Shown here: positions 33,964 through 45,378 of the stretch, in pieces
Layout: every line of letters starts with the position of its first letter
How positions within the stretch are numbered: the stretch's first letter is position 1
Assembly (NCBI GenBank): GCA_032629725.1
Contig: JAFEVB010000031.1
Coordinates: 124,001 to 188,000 of the forward strand
Direction of reading: 5' to 3'
Origin: Gremmenia infestans
Taxonomy: Eukaryota > Ascomycota > Leotiomycetes > Helotiales > Hamatocanthoscyphaceae
Length of the DNA stretch: 64,000 nt
Translations under genes and position numbers: made by a program
Notes under the pieces: generated by a model
What the model was told of the DNA's origin: nothing
Databases searched by the model: none
The model's input: the letters and a program-made list of their open reading frames with translations, nothing else

Positions 33964-35481
33964 ATGGCGATACCAGAAGCAGACATCGCTACAACTAGTC
34001 CTGAACACTCAATTGAAGGCGAATTCAGCGACGAACCGAAATGGCCATCAGAAGTCCAACCTACTTACGAGCCAGGCAGTGAAGATGGAATGAGTGATGA
34101 AACTCTACGAGACATGGACTTTCATCCGGAGACCCCGCCAATGTCCAGGTTTCGAAATGCCTTGACAACCTTCGCCATCTTTCTTCTGCCCAGTCCAATT
34201 TCAAGATTCTGCGGCTACAGCATCAAAGAGTCAAATAAGCATGGAGCAACGTCCTATTTGGATGGAATGCGAGGTTTGGCATCATTCTGTGTTTTTATCG
34301 AACACACGGCCATGAAGTATCATCCTCATATGTTTGAGGAATACGGCGGTCATCCTCATTTCTGGCAACTACCAATTATTCGCCTCGTCGTTTCCGGATC
34401 GGTCATGGTCGACATTTTCTTCGTCATTTCTGGCTTCTCGTTATCGCTTCGGCCAATGCAGTTGATCTATGAGCAGGACTGGGAGAGGCTGTTCATAGCA
34501 GTATCTTCTGCCATGTTCCGCAGGACTTTCCGCATAGTCCTTCCTCCTGCGGTCGCTACCTTTATTATTATGCTGGGCGTCAGGATGCGTCTATTCGATT
34601 CCAAGGTTTCCGGTGCTGTAGATATGTATCTCGATGGTCCCATCTATCGTGGATCTTTCCTGCTCCAGGTTGTCGATTGGTTGGAATATGTCTTGAGCAA
34701 GCTGATTTACCCCTATGAGTGGGCAGCCCCTCTTTACAACGTCACGGAATCGGAATATGCGGCGCCAATGTATACCATATCGAAAGAATTGTGGTCCTCT
34801 TTTTTCCTCTTCATTACAATCACCGGCGTAAGCAGGCTGCGAGCAGCTGTTCGCCTTTGCTTTGCTGTAGTATTGATCTACTACAGCTTCTGGTGTATGC
34901 GCAGCGACAGTGGTTGCTTCCTTTGTGGTATGCTCATGGCTGAGCAGCATGTTAGGAGCACTCGATCTAAGGGTGTTCCTAAGTCAGCCGGTGAGAAAAT
35001 CGTGTCAACCTTCGGTTGGTCAGCTGTTTTGCTCGCTGGTTTCTGGCTTGCCTCGATACCTCATACTCATGGGTCATATGGATCTCATACATATGGATTC
35101 CAGACGATCTCGGCCATCATCCCATTTGGCTCCAATGTCCGCGTAACTGGATCAATCCTCATTGTCTGGGCAATCGCCAATCTACCTTGCCTTCAACGAT
35201 TATTCACGTCTGCCATCCCACATTATCTTGGCCAAATCTCATTCGCATTGTTTCTGGTGCATTGGCCGGTTCTGGCAGTATGGGGATGGCGACTTCAGCC
35301 AGTCATATGGAAGCTTACAGGAGACGACACAGATTTCAACCACGCCGTTGGATTTTCAATATCGTTGGTCTGTATCACGCTTGTTACGTGGTGTGTAGCT
35401 GATCTTTTTTGGAGAGCTGTCGATATTAGGTCTATCAAGTTCGCAAAGCGTTTAGAGACAGAGCTCATTGTTCCAATGTAA
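33964..35481 (+). CDS. Membrane acyltransferase-3 family protein
   Basis: Single exon, 505 residues. About 90 cytosolic residues, then an Acyl_transf_3 domain: SYLDGMRGLASFCVFIEHTA (with the conserved His), GSVMVDIFFVISGFSLSLRP and RRTFRIVLPPAVATF, a loop, and about ten hydrophobic segments in all, the last group including YLGQISFALFLVHWPVLAVW. Family members move acyl groups onto small molecules or sugars at membranes. It lies between the regulator and two UstYa genes, so it may modify the RiPP product, for instance at Lys or Thr; substrate unknown. Acyltransferase-3 is not a usual member of described dikaritin clusters as far as I know. Confidence 0.88.
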   Translation: MAIPEADIATTSPEHSIEGEFSDEPKWPSEVQPTYEPGSEDGMSDETLRDMDFHPETPPMSRFRNALTTFAIFLLPSPISRFCGYSIKESNKHGATSYLDGMRGLASFCVFIEHTAMKYHPHMFEEYGGHPHFWQLPIIRLVVSGSVMVDIFFVISGFSLSLRPMQLIYEQDWERLFIAVSSAMFRRTFRIVLPPAVATFIIMLGVRMRLFDSKVSGAVDMYLDGPIYRGSFLLQVVDWLEYVLSKLIYPYEWAAPLYNVTESEYAAPMYTISKELWSSFFLFITITGVSRLRAAVRLCFAVVLIYYSFWCMRSDSGCFLCGMLMAEQHVRSTRSKGVPKSAGEKIVSTFGWSAVLLAGFWLASIPHTHGSYGSHTYGFQTISAIIPFGSNVRVTGSILIVWAIANLPCLQRLFTSAIPHYLGQISFALFLVHWPVLAVWGWRLQPVIWKLTGDDTDFNHAVGFSISLVCITLVTWCVADLFWRAVDIRSIKFAKRLETELIVPM

Positions 35482-36298
35482 ATAGAGACGTTCACGCAAT
35501 ATGTAAAGTGTGGCTCGCAATATATAGCGAAATAAGTAAGTATCTGCGTAGGGGGTTCATTTCTCTGGTTCGGATACACAACGGTTTTATAAGTGGATTC
35601 ATAGCTGCCATAGCGATAGCATAGAGAAAGTTCGCACAAATCAGATCGACTACTACATAATCGTATGGAATCTCTTTCAGTTGAGCTAAATATACTTCTC
35701 CTCATGAGCCGCTCTCAAATTTACCATGGATCTATCGAGACTGTAACACGTGGGAAGCGTAGTGCATTCGTGAATAGAGCACTAGCATTAGTAACAGTCA
35801 AGGACCTTCCCATTACGGCCGACTATAAATCAAATCTCATTCTCAAACATAACAGCAGTATTGGGAAGCTCTAAAAGTTCAGCGCGGTGGCGAGCGTCTG
35901 ATTATGGTTTTGTGGAGCCCGATTTTAATCGAGCTCCTCGCCGAAGTTCGATCCTACTCTGGATTTTACTCTCGGGTGGAACATCCGAACAACCTTGACT
36001 AATCCACATGGATGCATTAGCTGGAAACTCGGCCTGCACGGCTTCCAGCAGTCGATCGGGCCTGATGTTTCTAGTTAGCCTCTATATGCGAAGCGGGCAG
36101 CGTGATCGCCCCTGGCTTTTGCGCCGAAGGTGTTTGTGCAATGCACGGGAACAAAATCGGTCAGAAACCCCTAAACTTAGACGTGGTTCCGGTTTACAAA
36201 GCGTGAAACTAGCACTTTCTCGTCTATCTTTATGCCTTGCACACAACTTTCAAGATGCTCTGCAGACGCTGTGATCTCCTGTCGAGCACATTCACAAC
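35482..36298. other. Intergenic, acyltransferase / UstYa-4
   Basis: 817 bp; short ORFs at 35665 and 36008 show no family features. Probably holds the UstYa-4 promoter in its 3' half. Confidence 0.45.
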
Positions 36299-37143
36299 AT
36301 GGCTGATTTGGTGTCAAAATTGAGAACATGTATGTAAAATCTCACATTGGTACAATGTTGCGGCTCCACTGACAGATTGCCGCAGGGGCCTTCTCATCCG
36401 TCGAAAACAACGAGAGCAACGACAAACTCCTTGCCGTTCCATCGTCACCCTCGAGCTCCGTGTCATCTTCAGACGAAGAACAATGTTCTCCGCGACCTCG
36501 ACCGCAGACAAAACCTCACGCTTATGACAGAATCCAAGTCTTCGCGAAGATCAGCTTTGGCTTGGTTTTTCTTACCATTGTTCTGACTGCAGCCTTCATC
36601 TTCAATATCCTGAGCGAAGATAGCAGCAGTGGTATCGTTCCCAATGCTCCGTTGCCACCATCACAAGGCGGTAGCAAAGTCATCGAACACTGTGGACTCT
36701 CGGCACAAGAAGCCATAGATCGGGGATGTTTGTGGGACATCATGTCTTTCGGGTGGATTCATCCCGCCTGCTATGACAGAGAAGAGTCTGATAGGTGGGC
36801 AGAGAAATATGGACCTTTTGAATGGTATATTGATGACGGTCAACCGGTGGATGAGAAGGAGGAACCCCTTAATGGCACTCTTACACAGCCATTGAGTCTT
36901 GACGAGATTCCGTTCACCCAGTCAGTTTGGACATCACAAGGGTATCATGTCATGCATTGTTTGTACCTGTTGAAAATGGTCCATGTAGCGGCGTTGCATG
37001 ATGCGCCTGTTAGCAACGAGGCGGTAAACTTGGGACATACGGATCACTGTGTTGGCTTGATTGGAAATACAGATCTGATTGAGTATGATGTTATCACGAC
37101 ACCAGTTAGACTACTCTTCGTGCAGTGTGTCACTTTGACGTAA
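36299..37143 (+). CDS. UstYa-like (DUF3328) oxidase 4
   Basis: Exons 36299-36329 and 36386-37143 (intron 56 bp, GTATGT...GCAG); 262 residues, N-terminus MADLVSKLRTWAFSS. Membrane segment at about residues 61-83 (LVFLTIVLTAAFIFNIL), then GGSKVIEHCGLS, DRGCLWDIMSFGWIHPACYD, and motifs HVMHC and HTDHC. Its wording is closest to UstYa-2. Separated from UstYa-5 by 0.4 kb, same strand. Confidence 0.9.
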
Positions 37144-37550
37144 CGCATACTGGAACAATTTTGTATATAGGTGGCGAGAAGTAAGTTTGGGATAGCTTCA
37201 ATGTATTCAATTGCTTGATACTGGGGAAATTATCGCACGTGAGACTTGTCGAAACCTATTGATCATTGTATATAGGTGCTTAAAGAAAGGTCAGTTTTTT
37301 TTCAGAAAGATACATAGAGAGAATCATTCAGTTAAGACACGAACTTTGCACGTGTCACATCATCTTAATGTGGTAAGCAGTACGACGTGTAAGTCGAGCT
37401 CCCGATACTTCTCGGCAGCGATAGAAACGCAGCTAGACTGCCTCTTTGATCCCCACGATCGTCGGTAGCCCCGTTCTTGTCAAACTCTATATTAGCATTC
37501 CGCCAAGTGTTTCTCCCCTTTTTTCTTCTCCACTTCCCAGTTCTTACATA
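37144..37550. other. Intergenic, UstYa-4 / UstYa-5
   Basis: 407 bp, CT-rich towards the UstYa-5 start (37500-37545), like a fungal core promoter. Nothing else seen. Confidence 0.5.
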
Positions 37551-38683
37551 ATGACATCCCTCAAATCCTATATAAGCCTTCCTCAAAGCGATGGCTTTGA
37601 TAACAGAAACAAGGAAGAGCCAGATTCAGCGCGCTGGCGCCCACATGTTTGGTCTCGCAGAATTATTAAATTTTTGTCAACAACATCCATATTCTTCGCC
37701 ATATTATCGGGCTGGCTTGGCTTGCAGCTGTACCAGGTCCGCAACGGAGAATCACTTGCTAGCGGATACAAGAATGAGCTGCGTGAGAATTTGAGACATG
37801 TTCCTTCCTCCTTCTTTCCTTCCTGCAACTTGCAGGAGTCATGCTTCTAATCAGAGTTATTCTCGCAGGGGCCGCAACACATCTCATAGAAGTCGAGGAG
37901 CAATGGTTCGAAGGCGCCCCGCGTTTCTCGAGTGATGGAACAGAGTATATGCCTGGCAAAGGTCATGAGGACTCTGGTTACACGGGCGAGCCCAGCAAAG
38001 CGATTGACGACAATTGGGAGTTGTTACACTGGGGTGAGATATTTCTTTGCGCCAAGTGTACTATTGAATAAGCGTTGACGTAGACCTAGGACGCTTTTTT
38101 CTCCTTTCGGAAGACGAAGCTCGTGAGGCATGGGGACCAGGATATACTGAATATTGGGCTCCCAGGGAAGGTGGATACCTTGTGGCGTAAGTAGACGCTG
38201 TCTGCCCAATTGGGATCGTAATCTATAGAGAGTAAGAAACTAATGCTGATGTTGGTTTTTTTGTAGTCTCGATGTCATGCATCAGCTGCACTGCATAGTA
38301 AGTCCCTCAAATCTCTACAACGAAACAACTATTTTAGATTGTGAGCTAAAAACTTGCAATTTCAGGATCATCTCAGAAAGGCATACTTCCCAGACATTTA
38401 CCCTTCGGACAGTCCAGTCCACGGCAGCATACATCGCGACCACTGCTTGGACCATCTTCGGCAAATGGTCATGTGTAACAGCGACTTGACTCCAGTTCCA
38501 TCACGTTACTATACCTCTCTCGATGATAATTACATTGATTCGGATCGACCCCATACTTGCAGGAACTTTGGCAGGGTTCGGGATTGGGTTTCTGCACGAT
38601 ATAACGGAACTTTGGCAGTTCCAAGGGCAGACGGGCTGGGCAGGCAAAACGACGAGTGGAGTGGCAGTCCAGGTAGAAAATAA
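37551..38683 (+). CDS. UstYa-like (DUF3328) oxidase 5, canonical type
   Basis: Five exons: 37551-37782, 37869-38033, 38084-38186, 38267-38297, 38366-38683; 282 residues. Each junction was chosen because it links conserved pieces: membrane segment FLSTTSIFFAILSGWLGLQL, then SGYTGEPSKAIDDNWELLHW, then GGYLVALDVMHQLHCI, then DHLRKAYFPDIYP and HRDHCLDHLRQMVMC. The HQLHC and HRDHC motifs and the intron-rich layout match the best-known UstYa members more closely than the other four copies do. A further small intron (38673-38738) with a good branch and acceptor could replace the last four codons and end at 38767. Right-hand edge of the cluster. Confidence 0.9.
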
Positions 38684-38767
38684 AGAATGCTGTAGATCGT
38701 AAGTAGATGTAGGCAATGAATAGGTCTAACTATTTCAGGGCAATGGATGCAGGTGCCAGTAATGTGA

Positions 38768-39368
38768 ACCATCTGGACCATCGATATCGAATCTTTTCAG
38801 AGGAAGACTGAAGTGTTTAGCGAACGAGTCTTAATCAAGATGGAGAATGGGAAGATCTTTGTGCTTCAGCCTGCTGGTTGGAAACACTCTGGAAGGGATA
38901 TGATTTGTTCTGGTTCATTTGTAAATATAAGCGATTTATAAATCTCCTAGTTTATTGATAAATCTTAGCGCATTTACAAGTGACCTAGTTCATTTGTAAA
39001 TCTTAGTTATATTCACGTATAACCTAGTTCATCTATGAATCTTAGCGCATTCACATATAAACTAGCCAGATTCATAAATGAACTAGGACATTCATGAATC
39101 TGTCAGATTCACGAATGAACCGGCACATTTTCAAACTCGGAAGTGGCATATGAAAGAGCAGATCACTGCCGCTGATCCTGATCCGTTAAAGAAGAAGGCA
39201 GATATGAGCTGGGAAGCAGAGTGAAAAAAGGCTTGGAACAATTTCAGAAGATGGATTCATTATACAGGGTTGTAATCTTACATCTTCACTTGTACACAGA
39301 CCAAATAAGAATGCATTCGTTTCACAAAAAAGGATATTCGCTTCATTTCAATCATTCCAACACTAAAT
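38768..39368. other. Intergenic with degenerate AT-rich repeats
   Basis: Right border of the cluster. Holds the repeat array described separately; no gene. Confidence 0.5.
38905..39130. repeat. Array of degenerate ~30 bp repeats around CATTTGTAAATCTTAG
   Basis: About seven imperfect units on the theme CTAGTTCATTTGTAAATCTTAG; the last units (39060-39125) are in inverted order, e.g. AGATTCATAAATGAACTAGG. The array can fold on itself. A related unit occurs at 10383-10440. Confidence 0.75.
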
Positions 39369-40940
39369 TTAAAAAAACTCCTGCCCCTGAACAAGTCGAT
39401 CAGGAGAGCGATATGGTATCTGCGGCGCATCCTTCCTTGGCTCCAGATTTGTCACAAACCTATCATCCCCATCCCCATACTGCCCTCCAGCAATACTCGT
39501 CACCGTCCCTAGCTCGTTCTCTTGCGTCATGACTTTAGGCCTCTGAGGTCTGCCTGGCGAATAAGCGGCTGCTGTTTTCTCGTTATTCGCACCACCTTGC
39601 GTGCTCTGATCACTCCACACCCCCGAGTTCCTGTTCTGCTTCCCGCTCCTCCTCCGATGACAGAACCAGAAGATCAAGGCCGCGAGCGCGAGGAGACCGC
39701 CGGCCGAGGCTCCAACTGTTATTCCGATTATGGCTCCGGTGCTGAGGGATTTGGAATGAGAAGGAGAAGAAGAGTCTTTTGCATCAGCACTGGCATTGGC
39801 TGTCGGGATGCCGGCCGAAGTGGGGGAAGTGACGGAACTGGAGGATGCGGTGCTCGAGGCTGTGGGTTTTGGAGGTGGAGAGGTATCGTTTCGATCAAGA
39901 AGACTGCGTTCGTTCATTAGCTTGGCTTTGGTTGTGGTTGAGGCACATGAATGACAACTGATGCTAACTCACTTATCAAGGACATGGACCACGCCATTTG
40001 CAACGATATAATCCGACGCAATGACCTTGGCACTATTAACATACACATCACCATCCTGGACCGTAATAGTGACATTCCCCCCCTGCGCCGTCTTCAACGA
40101 CGTCCCATTCGTAAGAGCCGTACTATAAGCCACGACACCCGGAACGATGTGGTATTCAAACACGGCTTTCATCTCGTCACTTGAGACGTTTGCAGCTAGT
40201 GCCGTGGCGTTCGCGAGCGCTGCTGCCGAGTTCGGGATCAGGTATGTGATGTTTGGCTGCGCGAGCACCGCATCGACGTATCCTACATTGTCCGTGTTCA
40301 AGTAGCCCTCGTTATTCAGGATCGAGATGAAGTACTCCAAGCCGGACGCCGTGAACTGCGATACGGCTGGGACGGGCACGGAGAGCACTTCATCCATGAT
40401 GTGCACTACGCCGCCCGTGCAAACAATATCCTGAACATGGGATATCTGTTAGTCTAGTCTAGTACGGGGAGCTTGAGCAGTTATACGTACGGTTGTGGCT
40501 GGTGTGCTGACGCTCTTGTTCCCAGTTACGGCCTGCGGTGTTCCATTGCTGTCCAGCACAAGCTCAACCGCTTGGCCGGCGGTAACATTGGTATAGGACC
40601 CATTGACCAAGTTACTCGTGACGAACTGCGGCGTGTTTGTAAAAGAGAGTTTAGGATATCCGCCCCGGAGCAGCGAATACTGTATCGTCGCTTGCAGCAG
40701 CCCCTCTGTCAAAACACTAGGATTGTTGTTCAGGAAGCTATCAATGGCTTTATTATTAGGCGCCAGAAAAGTAAAATTGTTCGCATTGGACAGGAGACTC
40801 GTGATGTTCGTCGAATTGTTTATATACGTGTTCAAGATGCTGAGGTCCGGGTAGTTCTGAATGACTTGCAGCAGAGTGACAGCTGAGGCATAATGAACGA
40901 GTGTCGCGAGCCAGCAGAGGTCCAGTCTCCGTAGATGCAT
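39369..40940 (-). CDS. Fasciclin (FAS1) domain transmembrane protein
   Basis: Exons 40940-40491, 40430-39973, 39903-39369 (introns 60 and 69 bp); 480 residues. Signal peptide, then two FAS1 domains: the first with FTFLAPNNKAIDSFL, the second with YLIPNSAAALANATAL, VFEYHIVPGVVAYS and the closing VANGVVHVLD. Many N-glycosylation sites. Then a Ser/Thr/Pro stem, one membrane segment (GAIIGITVGASAGGLLALAALIFWFC), a basic stop-transfer HRRR and a cytosolic tail of about 85 residues. FAS1 proteins take part in adhesion at the cell surface. The acceptor at 39904 was chosen because it rebuilds the HVLDN end usual for fungal FAS1. Confidence 0.92.
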
Positions 40941-43101
40941 TTTTCTCTTTTCGATAATATATTCTGAAGACTGACGACACTGACATTCGAAAAAAGGAGG
41001 AAATTGGAGACGACGGGGATACTTTAGAAAGAGGGGTTATTGAATACCAGTCCAGTATACGGTACTGAAGGATGTGGGGGCCCGGTGTGGTGGTGGCGCA
41101 CGAAACCCCAGCAATGTATGGGGATATCCGGTCCGCGATACCTAAAAGGAAGGCGACGATGCGGGGTGCGCGTACTACAGGAATAAGGTTGCATGAGATT
41201 CCTGCCCTGGGCCCTGTCACCTTCCCTTTGTAGCACATGATGCCGAGGCTGTCATTAAAAGCAACGAGTGCGATTCGTTGAAAAGGACATGTTATTACTG
41301 CGAGATAAATTGTTAGGTATTGCTATACGTATGCTTCGAATTCTTGTCTTGCCTTCTTGCATTTCCTGGCTGGTCTTGTTGCGTGTATTGATGGATGTAC
41401 TATACTCGTAAGGCTGTATTGTACGATGCGGTACAGCCTTATATATAGAGCCTGTAATGTAAGTACGACTTCCTACAGTAATTGTAATTTAATTTACAAG
41501 CGGGCCCAGTATTCCGGCTCGCACGACGGAATGCAAATTCACGAATTTTTCCTCCTCTACTCGTTTCTTCCTATCCTTCTTCATTCATGGTAGTGTTATC
41601 GGATTTGGATGTTTTATAGTATAGGCGTTCTCCATTCGGCTAGCCTGGATTCCGGATATGGGAAACTTTCCTATTTCGGTAGATCAAGAGTTTCTTAGCA
41701 GTTTGATCTTCAAATCAAGGAGTTCGTTTATCCGCGCTAGATTTCAGGATATGCAAGTTTGTTATGATGCGATTTAAATAAGTGTCTTCGTCTAATCTAG
41801 AGCTTGCTTGGTGACTTTGAAAGTACACAATTACCTAGGCTTGAGGTAATGTTTTCCGTGCTAGCTGTTTTCTGCATTGCTTGTTATATAAGGATGGCAA
41901 ATGGGGTTGGTATATTACTTTTATTTCCAAGTATAAAAGATTTGGTAGCATTAAATGGTTTTTATTACTCTTCTCTTCTATTTTTAGTGCCTAGGATTCT
42001 GCGAATAAGCTATCTTTTACGCCGAAAGAGGTGGTATTCTCATCTATGTTGATGGGAGTTATTTGAATCTTAGAGGGGTAAGAATTGATCCGTGGCTAGT
42101 TATTGCTCGCATTGGTCGGAGAAAAATGTGAAATAAAATCAAACCTGGCACGTTCTGCATGAGTTTTCATAAACCGCAGAGGAAGAGAAAACGCTACCGA
42201 CAAGAACTGGCATTGCTCATAGCGTTTCGCAGGAATAGTCGTTCCCAGAAAAATATGGTCGAGGGAGGTTATGTACTGTACGCTCACCTCGACGCCAATG
42301 GTCAAATGCAACTATACGCTTACAGCTACAACTTCCTTTGGGATGCCATTGTGACCTAGGAGCAGAAAGAGCGGATGGTCCTAGAAATCCAAGGCCGATG
42401 ATGTGCTCTGCTCTGCTCTGCTGTAGCTTGCCTCTCTGAAAACCCCGACAAGAGAAGGCAGGGAGGGATATGTGGCGAGGCGGTTGATTTAGTATGTGGA
42501 GCGAGCTTGAACCACGCAAGCATCTTGCTTATGGACTTGATAGAAATGCCATGAGAGAAGTCTCTGATATACCGCATTATAGGTTTTAGGGTGGGGGATT
42601 GTAGGCTAAGTTCATCAGATGGCAGATAGGAAAGCAATCATATCCCTGGGACTTTTACTTGAAGATTTGGAGTAGTCGATCATGTGGACTCGCTTATGCC
42701 TCTTTTCCCTGAGCATGTGCGGTGCGGGAATGCGAGCGTAGTGTATGAGAGCTTCGAACGTATGACTTACGCGGATTTATAAGTAAGGTGAGGATAGCAC
42801 TTCAGGTTCATTTTGTAATCAACTCTAGGAGCTAGATAAGGAGAGGGGCTAGAGGACGGACTGAGGCATGACGAAGAATGGTTACAATGCGGGGCAGGGC
42901 CGGTCCGATAGGACATTTTATTTACTAAACACTTTCACGGAAATCACGGATGGTTTACATCCTACGAGTGTAAATTTCTCACAAGTAAGGCATTAATATG
43001 AAACCAGTTGCTGTAATAAATTATCCTGACCCATAACGAAAACCATCCAAGGAGAAGTGCACCCGCCAGCCGTGACCCAAGTTGTACTAATACCAGTATC
43101 T
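40941..43101. other. Intergenic, 2.2 kb
   Basis: Between two minus-strand genes. The first 300 bp are the upstream region of the fasciclin gene. ORFs such as 41804-42052 lack conserved features and coding look. CTCTGCTCTGCTCTGCTGTAG at 42405-42424 is a small tandem repeat. Confidence 0.5.
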
Positions 43102-44522
43102 CTAACAGTTGAAATCACAATCCATATCACGATGCTGAAGGCGACACATATATTAGCACAAGGCTAGGCACTCATTACTTAGAACTGGTGGAGTCATCAC
43201 TTACAGCCGTTTTACTCCAATCAGGATCGGAATACTGATTACTATATCCCCCGACCTGACATTGCGGGTCAGAGGTCGTCCAAGATTGCGTGGCAATTGT
43301 GAACCGGATATAATCTCCTCGTGCCTCGGGTGTCAACACCAGGGTGTCATAATAGACGTTCTCAAAGATGTAGGAGTTATCAGCGTCATACTGCTTCTTT
43401 CTACTGCCCCCAATCTGTTTCTGCTGGCTACCGTCCAAGGCGGCAACCTCGACCTTGTACCACCAGTCCCTTTGACTGCCAGAAGTGTCAGTACCAGTCC
43501 ACTGCTCGTACTCCGTGACGTGAAAGCGGCAGCGGCCTGCCATGTAACGGCTGGCAATGATGTCGATGTGATATGTCATTGATCCGGATACGAGTTTGCC
43601 ACCATGTTTCCAATTCATAGGATTTTTGGGGTCATTACCATCGCAGTCTATTTTTTTATTTTATAAAAACTTAGCATCAAGGTAGATAGAACAGGAATTT
43701 GTTTGGGATACTCCGAAAATACATACCATTCATAATACTGGTCAAGTTACCAACACACTCAGACTCAATGATTTCAAAGATAAAAGTGGGGTCATTTGGC
43801 CAATCGATCGAAAACGATACACCGGTCTTTGAACGGTTGTTACCATCGTCGTAGGTCCGTACAAGGCTTCCGCTGCCTGGATCGTGGACTTTCGCGATAT
43901 ATGCGTCATGGCAGAAATCCCCGATCTTGCCTGCTAGATAGTCCTGGGCTACCCAGTTTGGATTATTGGTGCCGCTACACATAAGATCTGATGTTGGTAG
44001 AGGTTTAACTAAGGCTGAAGTCTTGGACGTCGGGATTGATGATGTTTTTGGCTGGGTGGATGATGAGGATGGCGGGGTGGAAGTCAACGATTGAATTGAT
44101 GTGGAGGAGGCTGCAATTGTTGAGGAATTGTTAGAGTTGGTTGATACTGTTTTTGATCCAGTTCCAAACGCAGTGCCAGTCAAGTAGCCCATCCTAGAAG
44201 AATTGGATGATAGTCCCGGGAATGGCGGTGTCATCGAATTGGAGGAAATGGTGTTAAAGATACTCGGTACTCCTGCTGATTTCGAGGTGCTTGTTTCACT
44301 CCCAACGGACGACGTGCTCGAACTTTCTGATCCTAAAATCTGATCGGAGATGATCGTCACAATGACAGGCGCGACAGTAACCACCGACTGCGTGCCTGTG
44401 GCCGTAACGACGACAACGCCAGGGTCATCTGTTTCATCCCGTTGCTGGAATGGAGTTGCATGGCAGCGAAAGACGAGAGGAAATAAAAGCAGGAGGGTTG
44501 AGAGGTATGACGAGAATATCAT
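43102..44522 (-). CDS. Secreted Ser/Thr-rich protein with conserved C-terminal domain
   Basis: Exons 44522-43727, 43647-43205 and probably 43134-43102; 423 residues (without the last intron the frame ends at 43175 after SDDSTSSK). The GTAAGT at 43204 and the CTTCAG at 43135 favour splicing. Signal peptide (LSTLLLLFPLVFRCHA), a long Ser/Thr stem, then a domain starting MCSGTNNPNWV with DYLAGKIGDFCHDAY, SIDWPNDPTF, DCDGNDPKNPMNWKHGG and a Cys/Tyr-rich end. I know this arrangement from fungal secreted proteins of unknown function, sometimes attached to chitinase-like proteins; no catalytic residues can be named. Confidence 0.8.
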
Positions 44523-45378
44523 GATGCTTGATCATTATATATTTTCGCAGTCTAATGAATAAGATGGAGAAGGAAGGTTGACGATGGCACAGAAAGGAAA
44601 GGAAAGGAAAGTACTCTTGACATACTCCTGGAAAGTAACAAAATGACGGCCTCGAGGTCCGAAGGATGGGGAACCACCACCAACCAACGACTAACAAACA
44701 GCAAGCCTCAAAGAGTGCAGCTACTCTCAGTCACAAGTGTATCTGAGGTGTACGCAGGTACTATTTTAATACCAACATACAAGGAGTGCTTCCTAAAGTA
44801 GCAGCCTGCTCGTTCCTGACCCGATTATCTGGTAATGGGATCTGCCTTCTCGATCAGGAGACCTATGATAGTTTCAGCTGAGTGGCTCGCTTAGGTGATG
44901 TCCTACAGTATGGGAATCTAAGTCGTACATTGGCCGAAGAAAGGGGGCTGCGGGGTATCCCAACATCACCAACGCACCAACAATTGTGGCCACGTTCTGT
45001 TTCACAACTTGAACTGCCACAAAGAAACAGCAAAACTCATATAACAGTAACATTCCCAATCCTTCAGTCAATGAAAGGGATACCATAGGAGGCTTGTCCT
45101 GCTCGAGAAGTTAGAACCGATCTTTCGGAATCCTGCGAGCATGCTCGATACCAGGGTTAGTTCTAAGCTTCACAAGCCTCGCGGGTCAAGAGCAGGGCGT
45201 GCCTTACAAGAAAAGCAGGTGGTAAACCTTCGATTCTCATTTCCATAAATCATTTAGTTCGGAACTGTCATATCTTTGCACCTCTCTTCCAGACCATCGT
45301 TGAAACCGTAATAAGTAAGAAACCAAACATACACAGGCAAACTTCCAGGAAACTTTGTGCAAACCGACTTCCCATTAA
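44523..45378. other. Intergenic, upstream of the Ser/Thr-rich gene
   Basis: 856 bp, no gene seen. Poly-purine stretch GGAAAGGAAAGGAAAG at 44594-44610. Confidence 0.5.

Noticed and set aside
39522..39920. 132-codon plus-strand ORF
   Set aside because: Antisense to the membrane segment and tail of the fasciclin protein.
41804..42052. 82-codon hydrophobic ORF
   Set aside because: AT-rich intergenic DNA without splice partner or family motif; hydrophobicity follows from T-rich codons.
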